Origin: Stercorarius parasiticus
Taxonomy: Eukaryota; Chordata; Aves; Charadriiformes; Stercorariidae
Direction: 5' to 3'
DNA: 64,000 bases
NCBI GenBank assembly: GCA_013396915.1
Contig: VWZL01000315.1
Span: 721,885 to 785,884 of the forward strand
Shown here: piece by piece, positions 37,691-49,269 of the stretch
Layout of the letters: the number at the start of each line of letters is the position of its first letter
Numbering within the stretch: position 1 is the first letter of the stretch
The notes under the pieces: model-generated
The model's input: only the letters and a program-made list of their open reading frames with translations
Told to the model about the DNA's origin: nothing
Databases searched by the model: none
Translations under genes and position numbers: made by a program

Positions 37691-40600
37691 GGACACAGAA
37701 GCCAGTACGGGGTTCTCTGGTCAGTACAGAGCCTAATGATTGCCACAGAGCAGCACTCTGCAAAAGAGACTAGAATGAGACAAAACAGCATAGCTCTGCA
37801 ATTAAACACATGGAAAATTACGTGGGGGATTATCAAGCCAGGCTAGGCTAGCACAGCATACCATAGCAGAGAATTCCCACTGAATTCTCCAATTGTTAAG
37901 ACACATTCACAGAAGGGTTTGCTGTTGTCTTTTAATTTGAAAACATCGGTCAAGAAAAAAAAATAATGAAGCTCCATTGAATTCAAAATAATCTTTCAAG
38001 CATGTACCTGGGATTTTCATTCAGATCTTGATGCTTGGTCCCTACACATTCTAAGGAAATACGAAGTATATATCCCAATGAGCATGTCCCTGTCAGCTTT
38101 GGAGAGAAACAGGATCATGAAGAGGACTTTACTGTTGACTTGTCTATGGTTTAACATGAGAAAACAAACGTGTACCTGAATGGTTGAGAAAAGCCATAGA
38201 TATTTATGTTGAATAGAGGGCAAAGAAACACAGCACAACTGTGTTCAACCAAAAGCTCAAGCGTGTGATTTTGGAAAGTATTAAATAAAATGAAATCTCA
38301 AAGACTGCCTTTTGAGGAGGGCAATGTGATATTAATACCAATGCAGACACTCATGCTTATACCTGCACAGAATGATGACAGGAACTTAGAAGCTTTGGAA
38401 AGAAGTACCCTGACTTTCCCAGATGTTAATTAGTCAGTGCTACTATAGGTATTAAAAGGAAGGCCTGAAGTCCATTTTACCTTGCATCATAGTATATAAA
38501 CTGTATTATTTACAGGACACTGGAAAACGGATCGTACGTCTGAAAAGGGGAACAGGAGAGTGACTCTGGGCTTCACTCAAAGCCCACTCAAAGCATTAAG
38601 ACACTGATCGATTTGGTCTTTCATGATTGTACATGGCTGAAATCAGTGGGAAGCTTGGATCTAACTTAAGAGGTGCAGATTATGCTGCACAGTCAGTTTA
38701 TCTGAATATGCAGCCCAATGAAAAGCATTTGTAGATTATTTTGAAGTAAAATAACTCCACTAGCATTATAGGATAAAATTGTTTTTATTTTAAACTATAC
38801 AGTATGCTCCTACAAAGGTTTATTTTCCAAATTGCATTTGCAAGAAGATATATAAACTGAAGTAAAATTGTCAGGCAAAGTGACAAATAAAGGAATAAAA
38901 AAAAGAAGTTAGGTTAGATGTATCCACCAGCTTACTATCTGTTCTGTCACAGGAACGGAGATTGCTGGGAGTTAACAATGAAAATTATTATACCTTAAAA
39001 AAACTTTATTTCATTAGCCTGATAAGGATCTCCTGTGCACGTAGTAACTAAATGAAAGACACAACTTACTAACATACAGAGTTACGAACTTGAGGAGCTG
39101 GTCATAATACACTAGCTGGAGCTGACAGCCTTCTGGCTCACATTCTAAATGATATAACCTGTCTCCAACACCCGAAGAAATTACTTTTGCTCTCTGCTGT
39201 TTGAGGCACACACCCGCCTATTTGTGTGCAGATACATGGATTCTGGTACGAGGCCTGCTGGACTTTGTAGGAAGGCTCTTATTCATCTCAGTGGAGCTTT
39301 GGATCAGTCTGTAGCTGACAGGAATTTAGACTGCATAAATATTACACATCGGCATGGTCGATTTTCACAACAAGCAGTCATCACCAACCCCCCGAAATAT
39401 ATTTATCAAATCATATCTTTTCTATAAGACCACTGCTTTCAAACTTTTGCTGTTTTATTTTATTGCTGATGCCTTTTTCTTATGTATGACTCAAAGTAAT
39501 AAACTAACTGCCACACTGGTAACAAAAACCTGGAGTCGGAGGCACCCCGTTATAGCACGCTGTCCTGACAGACCAGGGCAGCTCTGCCTCCCAGACAGTG
39601 CTTATGGAAGAAGACTTAGGAAGCACACCTGCATCCTTTCTTCTTCCCTGAGAAGAAAATATCCATCTAGCCTTGCAAGATGTGGGTGTTTAATCTTTAC
39701 GGAAATCTGATTACAAGGAAATGGCAAAGCCGTTATTATTGTTCGCATGAATGTTACAAGACAGATGTCTAAACAAAATTATACATTTTGATTTCAAAAC
39801 CAGGATTAAAGTTAGTTTTCAGTGATTATGATTCCTGGCACAAAGTACTCCAAACACCGTATCAGTGCGTTTTTTTCTTTCCTTTCATTTATTTAAGCAT
39901 CTAAATGAGATTTCATCATGCATGCACAGGGTAAACACAATCTTAAGATAGCACTTAGGAAATGGTCTTTGTTAAATTATAATCTCTTGAGCTTCACTCT
40001 ATATTCCAGCTGTCATTAGAAAGAATAAAGTGTACCTTTTCTGTGCCTTGTTTATTTTAAACATTCAGGATTCAAAACCATATAAAAGGTAAGATTTACT
40101 GTACCAAAATACAAATGCATAGTGTTATTTGAGAGAGACCATTAAAGTCTCCGTATATGCTCTCACTGATACACTAACGCTAATTTGGAGGTGCCTCACG
40201 TGTTTATTTTAGCCATCAGAAGCCTTCTTCATGTACAAGAACAGTTACAGTTTGCTTGTTATCTAGCTTTTTCCTTTCTTTTTTGGGGGGTGCAAGGTCA
40301 GAGTTTAGCCATACATTCAGACACGGAAGCTACTGGGTGTAGTCACCGATATGAGCAGTGTAGCAAGCAAGAACAGCGCTGTGACATTGTGGTGGAGAGA
40401 CGATCTGAACCCAGCCTGGTCCTCATACTTTGGGACACCACCAGTGTCTCCTCTTCTGGGAGACCACCCACACCCTTTGATCTAATATCAGCCTGGACCA
40501 AGGGGACCCTCGTCATAGCCCCAGCCCTGCCTGCGGGCAGCCCCCGCCACCCCACAAAGGTGGCTCCATGAGTTCATGGGGAGACCAGATATCCCTGTGC

Positions 40601-41946
40601 CTGCCCTCAGACACCTCCGCATCACAGCCTCCCTTCAAACCATCTGGGAGGAGACAGCGCCCTGCAGGCACACTGGGACACGACTGGTCTCCAAGCATAG
40701 GGCATGGACATCGCTCAGTGCCCCGTTCAACAAATTACCCGGCTTCCCTGGTGCATTTACTGTTATCAGCGTGGTATTCAATTCCCCTGACTCAACAGCA
40801 CTGTCTTCCCACATGGGAGCCACACTGGGCTCCCCTGCTTGCTCCCATGGGTCGTTTCAGATTCCCCAGATCCCCCCACATCCTCCTTCCCTTTGTGGGC
40901 ACTGCAAGCTTACAGTTCCCCCCAGCTCCCCTTCTAATGGTGTTGGCAAGGCAGGCACCGTGCATGTCCACCCCAGCAGAGACATGCAGTTGGGGTACCC
41001 TCCGCAGGAGGATGTACACCAACAAGGGTCAGGCTACCAAAGCATAAGGACCCTGAAGATGCTGAAGTCCACGCTACCTTGAGGACATGAGGGAAACCTG
41101 TGAAGGGGCTTAAAGAATGAAGGATGGAATACTAGCAGATGGAAGGGAAAAAAGAGCAAAGAAAGCATTGAGAATCTATTGATAAGGATAGACTGACTAA
41201 TGAGGTCACAAATATTATGGAAGAGCAGAGAAAAGCAAGAAAAGATTATACAAATAACACTGAAAAATGTGAAGGAGAGCATAAGAATTAAAAAATCAGA
41301 GAGAGAAAGTAATGCTCAGTGAAACATGGTCTGAGGAGTGGCTATTTTAGGGAATGGAAGAATTCATTCAAGGTCAATACTCATATCCCCAGGCAAAGTA
41401 AATCAGCACTGGATGAGGACTTTATATTACACCTTCCCAGGCAATGCCACACATTGTTTGTGCAATGATACATCTCTGAGATCTCCTTACTGTACAGGCT
41501 GCCCAGGGAAGGGACATCCATACACCAGACATAGCATTCACTACTATCAAGTGACACAGCCAGAACAGACACCTGAACAAGGACTCAACCAAATGGGCAA
41601 TGAAGTTTGCAGAGAACTGTCTCATAGGAATATAACATGTTGTAAACAGCCAGACTTGAGACAGCTAATGCTAATAAATTCTAGCAAATCAGTTACATGG
41701 TCATTTTAGGCCAAATGTAAGTGTAGAAGCTGAGGTGACACCCACAACTCCCCACCATCTACCCAACATACCCCATAGCAATCTCAAAAGCAGAGGGGAA
41801 TGTCTGAACAGGGGGAAGACTTTGTTAACATCTGGTGGAGAGAGGGGACTAAGAGACAAGCTTTAGAGAGATTTGGTTTATGCTCAGAGGATTTCTGTTA
41901 AAAGGGGACACACACCAGAAAGTGGATTGTATCAGCAGATTGAAGT
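37691..41946. other. Gene-free stretch
   Basis: No gene recognised. 40490-41000 is GC-rich with more C than G on the plus strand, and has three long overlapping plus frames (up to 168 codons, 40576-41082) without domains. At 40069-40088 a 20-bp piece lies between a good acceptor and AAAAG/GTAAGA, and it also contains TATAAAAGG, so it could be read as a TATA box or as background. AT-rich, unique, homeodomain-core-rich DNA lies at 38640-38850. Confidence 0.5.
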
Positions 41947-42008
41947 TGAGGTTGGAACTAGATGATCTTTAAGGTCCCTTACAACCCAAACCATTCTATG
42001 ATTCTATA
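41947..42008 (+). mobile_element. CR1 LINE 3'-end fragment
   Basis: The segment reads GAGGTTGGAACTAGATGATC, then TTTAAGGTCCC, ACAACCCAAACC and ATTCTATGATTCTATAA. This is the CR1 3' end in the forward direction. It is only ~60 bp long and close to consensus, with an eroded last tail unit. Confidence 0.93.
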
Positions 42009-43657
42009 AGTTTGACTTGACAAACTGCCCCTGAGAGTGTCTGGGGTGAGTAGTTCCCACACCATTAGCTTCCAGCACTAGGTACAAGCACCATAGCCCA
42101 TAATATGGAGTTTTGCTAAAAGCCCTGTTTAATCCATGAAGTAGAAGAAGGTATTTAAAGGTCTTCTGTGGAGCATAAATTTGTCCATTTTGTATTTTGT
42201 ATGCATTGCTGCCAAAAAAATAAAATTATATTAAAAAATACAGAGCTGCAATGGTGAGTGAGCCACAGCTAGCAGAACAAGGTGCAACCAGGAGCAGAGT
42301 AAGGAGATGCTGGTAGATCTGTGTCTTGCTTCCCTGCAAGACTTGACAAATACCTGAAAAGTGATATTTATTAAACTTCCTTCAAAATTGAAACCTGTCC
42401 TTTTTTGATACCAGTCGAGTCCTGAAAGGAGGGTTTCACAAATTCAGATATTGCAAGATTAGGATCAGATATTTGGCAGAACAAATTAACCCATGTTTTT
42501 CTTTTGAGCCTCAATTTTAAACAGCTGGTTCTGGCCTTGAGGACAATCTCCTAAAATACAGCTAGTCCATGTATGAAAAAATAAAGCTGCCTACCCCTAA
42601 AGCAATACATTGAAGAGGATGTTGAGTGAGAGGAATCTCGGAGGGAGGTTTGATTTTATTTTTTTAGTGGTAAAACCATAAACCATTTTTGACATAACAC
42701 TTAGTGTTATTTCTCATTTCACTTGTGTATTCTTATTCTGAGTTTTTACTAATAAGAATGATAAATTGCAAATAATTTTTTACTCTTGAGATATTTCAAA
42801 AAAATAACTGACATTTAAAATCTGCATGCTTAGCAGGTCATTAATTACTTCTTTTAAGAGATGACAGGTCTCATGTCATGCTATATGCTGTTTTTCAAAC
42901 TGTCACACCCACGCTCTGCCTAAAAGCTGCTGAGTATAAACGTCATCATTTATAATGCAAAAAGGGTATCATTGATTATGTCCTGATTATTCATCATAAT
43001 GCTTTCTTTCACGTGTACTTAATCACTGTGGTTCTTTGGAATATGCAAACCTTTCAGGCAAATCTTTCTACAGAGCAAGCCAAACAGCACGCTGAACTGA
43101 CACCAGCTGGGTAAATAGGGGTCAGGACTTTGGGAACAATGCAGTGGCACAAAACCCCACCTACAGCCGAAGGAAGCCAGCTCTGGAGGAGGGGGTGGCT
43201 CGGGAAGGAGGGACACCACGCAGGGTCTGCAGAGCTGAGATGTGATTTCCACTGCTGAAGCAATGCATAGCCCCAGGACCAGGTTTGTCGTGATGTCTTC
43301 GGGCTGACCATGACAAACACAGGCCTCTTCAAACAGGTAGCTGCTGTGGCTCAGCCAACAAGAGCAAAAGCATCAGAAGAGCATAACAGTGAGGTCAGGT
43401 AATGATTTCCACCAAAAAATTTACTTCGTCACAACTATTAGCATGTGATTTTCTAGGAAAAGATGATGAGGCAGCAAAGCCCATACACATTTGGCCTCCA
43501 AAGAAAAGGGAACATCCACTAGCAACAGTCTCAAAAAACCACACTGCTCCAGTCCTGAGGACTCCCTAGGAGTTTTTTTTACAGAGGAGGTTTACCAGGG
43601 TGAGCATTTCCATGAGTCACAGAGACATATGTTAAAACGGAAACATAAACTATCATG
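42009..43657. other. Gene-free stretch
   Basis: No gene recognised. 42900-43030 is unique and AT-rich and contains several TTTATAATG/TGATTATT-type cores, possibly conserved non-coding DNA. Minus frames at 43019-43332 are open but show no motif. Confidence 0.5.
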
Positions 43658-43894
43658 TTTAAGGGGGCCTACAAGAAAGCTGGGGAGGGGCTGTTTGCAA
43701 GGGCATGTAGCGATAGGATGAGGGGCAATGGTTTTAAACTAGAGCAGGGTAGGTTTAGATTAGTCATTAGGATGAAGTTCTTTACAATGAGGGTGGTGAG
43801 ACACTGGCACAGGTTGCCCAGAGAGGTGGTGGAGGCCCCATCCCTGGAGGCATTCAAGGCCCGGCTTGATGAGGCTCTGAGCAACCTGATCTAG
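43655..43894 (+). pseudogene. CR1 ORF2 C-terminal fragment
   Basis: This 79-codon frame covers the last part of CR1 ORF2. Recognisable pieces are RMRGNGFKLEQGRFRL at about residues 21-36, RVVRHWHRLPREVVEAPSLE, and FKARLDEALSNLI at the end. It contains no enzymatic domain. The Met at 43655 lies at or just before the truncation point and is fortuitous. Compared with the 20.0-20.5 kb copy, the HW.RLP.EVVE block is shared but the flanking residues differ, which suggests two CR1 subfamilies. Confidence 0.88.
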
Positions 43895-43974
43895 TTAAAG
43901 ATGTCCCCGCAGGGGGGTTGGACTAGATAACCTTTAAAGGTCCCTTCCAACCCAACACATTCTATGATTCTATG
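43658..43974 (+). mobile_element. CR1 LINE 3' end with ORF2 tail
   Basis: A ~317-bp forward CR1 copy. It starts at a GTTTAAGGGGGCCTACAAG-type junction, carries the ORF2 C-terminus, then the 3' untranslated part with GGGGGGTTGGACTAGATAAC, AAAGGTCCCTTCCAACCCAA and ATTCTATGATTCTATG. Divergence is low and only one frame is used up to the TAG at about 43892. It is 5'-truncated like the other copies. Confidence 0.96.
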
Positions 43975-45767
43975 TTCTAGAGCTTTACCAACCAAGACAA
44001 ACATAAATGTGCATTACAAACATGTGACCTCTAATTAACTAATAAATGAAAGCTACCCAGTATATTTTTAACTATGAATTTTTTTAAAAAATCACAACTC
44101 CATGGAGCTAGATCCATTTCTTGCTGTGTTTCGGCTTTTTTTTCACTAACGAGCGTAATGGTGGTCAACATCTCCCTAGAACCTCATGGAGCTACTGAAG
44201 TCCTTGGGGCTATTGTTGCTGCCAGCATCACACCTGTGTGAGTACAGACCCAATGCATTGGAGCACCTGCGTTCCTTGCTTTACTGATGTGCCCCATGCT
44301 GAGGATACGGGTATCTCCGCAGGCTAGAGCCCCTGGCCAACACCATGGGCCATGCCCACCATTCTGGGCTCATACTCATCCCAGAGCACCAAGCATCCAA
44401 GTAAAGTGGGAAGCTCGCTTCAGAAATGAGATTCACTGTGTTTGGAGCTCAAGCTTTGCTTCTGCAAATATGTTTTCGAAAGGAAACTCAAACCTTAAAA
44501 TATTTATCAGTTAGAGGAGAAGAGCCCTGCGATCCCAAGTGCTTTCAGCCTTGGGGGAAGGGGCCTGAGGAGCCAGTTTTTCTTCATCTAAAAAAGGGAG
44601 CAAGAGCATCTCTAAGCACTGGCACAGGCAATGCTTCAGCTGACGGAGATGAAATTATCCCCAGAGGAGCTGTATTTCTCCTATTAAAAAACAAACTTGC
44701 TCTTCACATCTGTGAGCACAAAGCTCTGGCTATTTGGCAGATACATAACAAAGTTATTTTAAAAGCAGAACATCATCTTGTGGGAATATCACTATGCAGC
44801 GCTAGTCAGAGCAGGAGGGAAAGGTTTGCCTTTTCATTACTTCTGACCTGGGCACCAAGGAGCCTTGACTCTGTCCTCTCCTAAACCTGCTGGCCACAGT
44901 AGTCGAGCAAAGGGCAGATACAGCCCTGGCGTGACCGGGGGCTGGAGGGCTGCAGCCATGGACACAGCAGGAGGAGGAAAGCTCTTGCCTCCTCAGACCC
45001 TGCCCCCAAACCATGGACGGCATCTCCGCTCCGGTGTAGGAGGCAAGGAGGGAGAGGGAGTTGGAAGGTTGATCCTACAGGGATCTTTGTCACTTCAGGC
45101 AGGCACAAAAATGCAATACCTCGAAGGGCGGTACAAGGAAATGTATATAATTTTAAAATGTTCTGGAGTGTCTGCCATATCTTTACCAAAAATGATTAAA
45201 TGGCATATTTCAAATTAACATCCTATTCTTTATTTGTCCTAAGGTAGCCACAGCTTTATTCAGGGGTCAGGACTCTTTTGTGCTGAACTGTGAGGGCTAA
45301 AAGAAATTGCTGGTGGGCTTCTCAAAATCAAGCTGCAACAATTTTCTTCCTGAAGATCTTAATTAAGCATTCTGAGATGATTTATATGTTAGACAGACCC
45401 GCACCAAAACTCCAGACCTGGTCACTCAAGGCTGAACTTGTACAGGGAAAGATGCAAAAATCTAAAAGATAGGCTGTGGCTCCTTTATTTATGATTTTGA
45501 TAATTGATAATTCCTTCTCCAAACACCTGCCCTAACAACAGTCAGTCTGAAGGCCAGATTTTTCAGTTACGGAAAGCTTTCCCCAGGCCACCCTGTAGAC
45601 CACTTCATTTAATATTAGTGAATTTTTATTTAAAATGGAGCTTGCAAAAATGTGAATTCCCTATCTGAATAAAACCTACCTACAGGAAGGAATATGCATC
45701 CACGATACGTATATATCTTTCTATGGGTAATACTACACTCCTGAGAGGACAGGACAATGGAGTTTTC
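43975..45767. other. Gene-free stretch
   Basis: No gene is supported. At 44324-44401 there is a 78-bp piece, open in one frame, between ATCTCCGCAG and CAA/GTAAAG, phase 0 at both ends. It could in principle precede the 46306-46560 candidate exon. Its translation (Pro/His-rich) is not convincing. The 152-codon frame at 44426-44884 has no motif. Confidence 0.5.
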
Positions 45768-45820
45768 CAATTTTACACAGGAAAACTGAGACCCACAAAT
45801 ATTAAAATGTTGCCCACATC
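45768..45820 (-). mobile_element. Possible MIR-type SINE core fragment
   Basis: CCAATTTTACACAGGAAAAC followed by TGAGACCCACAAATATTAAA and ATGTTGCCCACA parallels the reverse complement of the MIR core: 'attttacagatgaggaaactgaggc', then '..ttaagt.acttgcccaa'. The order and spacing fit, the identity is modest and the piece is short. If right, it is the second ancient SINE in the window and lies about 0.5 kb before the candidate exon at 46306. Confidence 0.4.
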
Positions 45821-45908
45821 CATGGAGGACAATCAGGGAGATGAACAGACACTGCACAGTTTGCTACCTGATCAGCTGGACTCTTCTCCCCTTGCAAAAC
45901 GCAGTCCT

Positions 45909-45928
45909 GGGGACAAGGGGACAAGGGG
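45909..45928 (+). repeat. GGGGACAA tandem repeat, 2.5 copies
   Basis: The 8-bp unit GGGGACAA occurs twice in tandem and is followed by a further GGGG. A very short repeat, listed for completeness. Confidence 0.85.
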
Positions 45929-46305
45929 AAGCTATTAAGGGTTCTCCAAAATATGCAGGCCAAAAAATTCACCACCTTTAAACACTGAAGTAACTCAAGT
46001 AGTGTCAATGTTAAGACTGAAATGGAGAACAGCGTTGCAGTTCATAATGGCAGAAAAAGTAACACTGATAACATTATCTAAAAGGTTAATTAATGCATAA
46101 TTGTTCCTTGGAAGCCTTTTTCTTTTGTTCCAAAGCAGGTTGTTTGCCAAGCAAACGCCAATAGATGTGTGAACCACCTACAGCAAATGTTCATACAATG
46201 AAAGTTTCAGAAGTGACTGGTGATATTTGCTCAGGTATTATTTTCAGCCACCTGCGCTGGGTTTACAAAGCGGGCGGGCAGCCTTCCTGTCTTTTGTGTT
46301 TCCAG

Positions 46306-46560
46306 CTTTCGTTGCTGAGCTACCACAACTCATTCCCCACAGTGAATGGCTGGTTTCTTCCTCTGCCTGAACCTCAGGACTTCCAGAAAGAGATTGTGTA
46401 CCCCAGCCGCAGGAGGGGACGCCCTTCTTTTGAGCTCTTCTATGTGCCCAGGCAGAAGCTGCATTTTGAAATCCACAGCAGCGGATTGTGGTCTAAGGGA
46501 TGTTTTCCTAAATGTCAAATGAACATGAGAAATGGTCCAAACAGCAACATCAAACCTCCA
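46306..46560 (+). CDS. Candidate coding exon of an unrecognised gene
   Basis: This 255-bp segment is open for exactly 85 codons. It is preceded by a good acceptor (CCTTCCTGTCTTTTGTGTTT then CCAG) and followed by the consensus donor CCA/GTAAGT, with phase 0 at both ends. By hand count about 49 of 85 codons end in G or C (58%), above the ~40% GC background, which fits coding sequence. The translation has no membrane segment or low-complexity run. It includes SYHNSFPTVNGWFLPLPEP, a basic patch PSRRRGRPSFELF and, further on, LHFEIHSSGLWSKGCF. RRRGRP resembles an AT-hook core, but a lone match means little. I do not recognise the family. The frame continues upstream without a stop to 46165, so a longer exon is possible. 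See 47125-47260 for a compatible terminal exon. Confidence 0.4.
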
Positions 46561-47124
46561 GTAAGTTTTCTCTGATCACATCTTTCTGTGGCCTTGAAGT
46601 CGGCTCTCTGATAAGCCAACGTGAGTATGCTGTTCCCACACGTGAAGAATTAAGGAAATGATTGCAACAGATTATGGGTGCCACTCGTATTACAGAAAGT
46701 CATGATAGCCTCTTTTTAAAAGTCACCTTCAGCATGACTTTACAGCATACATTTCATAACAGGGAGGTAATACCTAACCTCAGTCCAGGAAAAGATGGCA
46801 GAGGAGTCAAGGGCCAGCAATGCTGGAGGCTTCGGTACAGCAGAGGAGCCAAGTTTTTAACCCACAGTCACTTGAAACAACTATTAATACAAGAGTAAGA
46901 GCAAAGGAGAAAAGAAGCCTGGAAATTGTGCAAAGCACGTGGATGGAGGCAGGGGCCATGGCTGATAGGAAACAGGACTGTTCCCTGCTAAAAGAGGATA
47001 AGGCAGCCATGCAGAAAGAGATTCATATTAAGCCATCATGGAAGCGACCAGAGGAGAATTTGCAGAATTGTATTCAGGGGTTCACTATTTTCCTTGTGTC
47101 TCTGTTTCTTCTGCTCTTCAACAG

Positions 47125-47260
47125 TGAACGCATCAAGAAATTTTTTAATAAGGCTAGCTATTCCTTTGCCTATTGTCACTTGAACCCAGGAGAATACAAA
47201 TGGAATATCTGACCTGCCTCAGATGCAGAAAGCATCTTAATAAAAGGTGTTTGGAAAGCT
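47125..47260 (+). other. Candidate terminal exon with stop codon and poly(A) signal
   Basis: One of the strongest acceptors in the window, TGTTTCTTCTGCTCTTCAAC then AG (preceded by more pyrimidines), places an exon start at 47125. If 46306-46560 is spliced here in phase 0, the first codon is TGA, so the protein would end right at the junction. AATAAA lies at 47239-47244, followed by GT-rich GGTGTTTGG, a normal arrangement for 3'-end cleavage near 47260. The intron would be 564 bp. An alternative frame reads 28 codons to a TGA at about 47210. The evidence is motif-only. Confidence 0.25.
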
Positions 47261-49151
47261 TAAACTACATGCTCCACCAGCTCAGTAGCTAGGTAACAGA
47301 CTTAGACTGCCCAGGAAAGGTACCAGGCACATAAAGGAGCTCAGTGATGGCACAGAGTAAGGGCACATATTGACCAGTCAATGTCCAAGCCCAGCTTAGT
47401 ATAAATGACATACAATTCACAGGTTGGTGCCTATCACAACAGTTTTGGGTGTCCAGAGTGTGGGCTGAGGCCTGAGTCATGATGCTATACACACATTTGT
47501 TGACATGGTCATCTGCTTTGTAAAGAAGTATAGGATTGCATTTGCCGTCTGCCTTCTGAATAATGCAATGGTAGTGATATTTTGCAAAGCGGATCTCTTC
47601 TAAACTACAAGCATCAGCAAAAGCATTAAGTGGCCCTTTTCCTGCAGTTGTGCTTTGGGACACAGCAAAAATGCCCTAGGTTGAAAACCAACCTGAAAGG
47701 TTATTTTTTAAGAGGTTTTCCAGATAAATTTCAGTCATATTAAGCACTGTAGATTGAAGCAGTTAAACATTTTCAGACACAGCCTGTGTCACTGGATGCC
47801 TGCAGTGCCAAGAAACTTCAGAGTGCTTCATTACAGCAGTGTGTCTGCACAGAAGACCCAGTCCTTCAATCTAAGTAGTAATTTTTTGCATAAATGAGAA
47901 CTGACTGCAGGACACAAGGCCATTTTTTTTACATAATTGCAAAAGGTCAGCAGGTTAAAAATGACCAGGCTCTGACCCTCTACCGTGGTTTAATAGACAA
48001 TACTCCACAATGGTCTTTATGGACTTTATGTGGATTTTGGTTTTTAAGTGTCCTCAAAGCCTTTCTCTTGGACTAGGAACCAAACGTGCTCAGTACTGTA
48101 CAGCCTCAGCACACAAAATCCTCCCATGTTCCAAAATGTTTGCAACTGAAGTACAAACCAAGAGATATGCAGGCAAGAAACACAAGGAAACAAGTGCAAC
48201 TGTTTGTAAGCAGCAAGGCAAAGGAGCGATAACGAGGCGGCTTGGCAGATACAGGCATCTCGTCCTGTGTGTGATCTAGTTTGCAATTAACAGATGAAGA
48301 CCTATTAAAGCCAAGGTAAAGTACTGAAGTTGTTCCTGAATATCTCTGGGTCCTTTTGGTTTTTATTCGGGGGAGGGGGATTTTGCTGCTGTTTGAATCA
48401 GACAAGAAATTGGTCCCATATCAATATGCAGATTATAAACTGAATTGACAGGCAAAATGTTGCTATTGTACACTTGCAGTGATGCTGTTGTTGAGCTGAC
48501 AGCTAGACGCCCATAAGGAGATTGCCAAGGAGCAGCCAAGATTTTTGTTTGGAGAGAAGGTGATGACCTGGATTAGAGAGGTGTACCTCTGACTCATCAG
48601 TACGAAGATTGATGTTGCGTTTACAAGTGAGATTATCTTGGGAGATGATGTAGATTATTTCACAGACTCCAGGAGAATTATTTGTGCAATAAGTGTCTAA
48701 TGTTCAAAATGAGCAAAATTATAAAAATCTGGCTTATAGAGGTACACCCAGCTCAAAGAATACTTCAGCAGAACAGCAGCAGCCATCTTTTTTAACTATG
48801 CCACTTATTTGCCCCGTGATCTGTTTGAACTAACTCTTTATCATGTTTTATATTGCAGCAGGTACAGACAATTCATATGACGCAAAAGGGAGGGTGTGTT
48901 TGTTTTGGAAAGTGCTGTGGTAAATTACATATTTAACATTACAATACCAAAAAAAAAAAAAAAAAAGCACTGCCCTTTCAAGTGAATAGCACTGTTGCCA
49001 AAATATGGGTAATATCTCAGGGTACGAACTCACCCTTCATCCTGATCATCTTCCCCGCCACCTGCTGCCTTTTTCCTTGGCACTGGGATGTACAGCTCTC
49101 CACAGCTGCATTGGGAAGGAGGAGGCTACTGACATGTCCGATGGGTAGACA
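47261..49151. other. Gene-free stretch
   Basis: No gene is supported. A 124-codon minus frame at 47289-47663 is open, but I recognise neither a domain nor splice partners. A poly(A) run lies at 48949-48966. Confidence 0.5.
48949..48966. repeat. Poly(A) tract
   Basis: Eighteen uninterrupted A. No AATAAA or retrogene body is seen directly upstream on the plus strand. Confidence 0.95.
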
Positions 49152-49268
49152 TAGTGCTTAGCAGTATGGTTTAGTGATGGGTTTTGTCAGAGTTACGTTG
49201 ATGGTCGGACTAGATGATCTGAAAGGTCCATTCCAACCTAGACAATTCTATGATTCTATGATTCTATG
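49152..49268 (+). mobile_element. CR1 LINE 3'-end fragment
   Basis: The segment reads GTATGGTTTAGTGATGGGTT, then GGTCGGACTAGATGATCTG, AAAGGTCCATTCCAACC and three ATTCTATG units. The 'ggtttagtgatgg' 3' untranslated part is a CR1 variant different from the copies at 43.7 and 42.0 kb, so another subfamily is present. The forward copy is ~117 bp with no coding part. Its tail abuts the start of the CpG-retaining block that follows. Confidence 0.93.
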
Positions 49269-49269
49269 T

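Noticed and set aside
40576..41082. 168-codon plus-strand open frame in GC-rich DNA
   Set aside because: Three overlapping plus frames and minus frames are open at the same time, which reflects stop-poor composition. The translation is Pro/Ser/His-rich without motifs.
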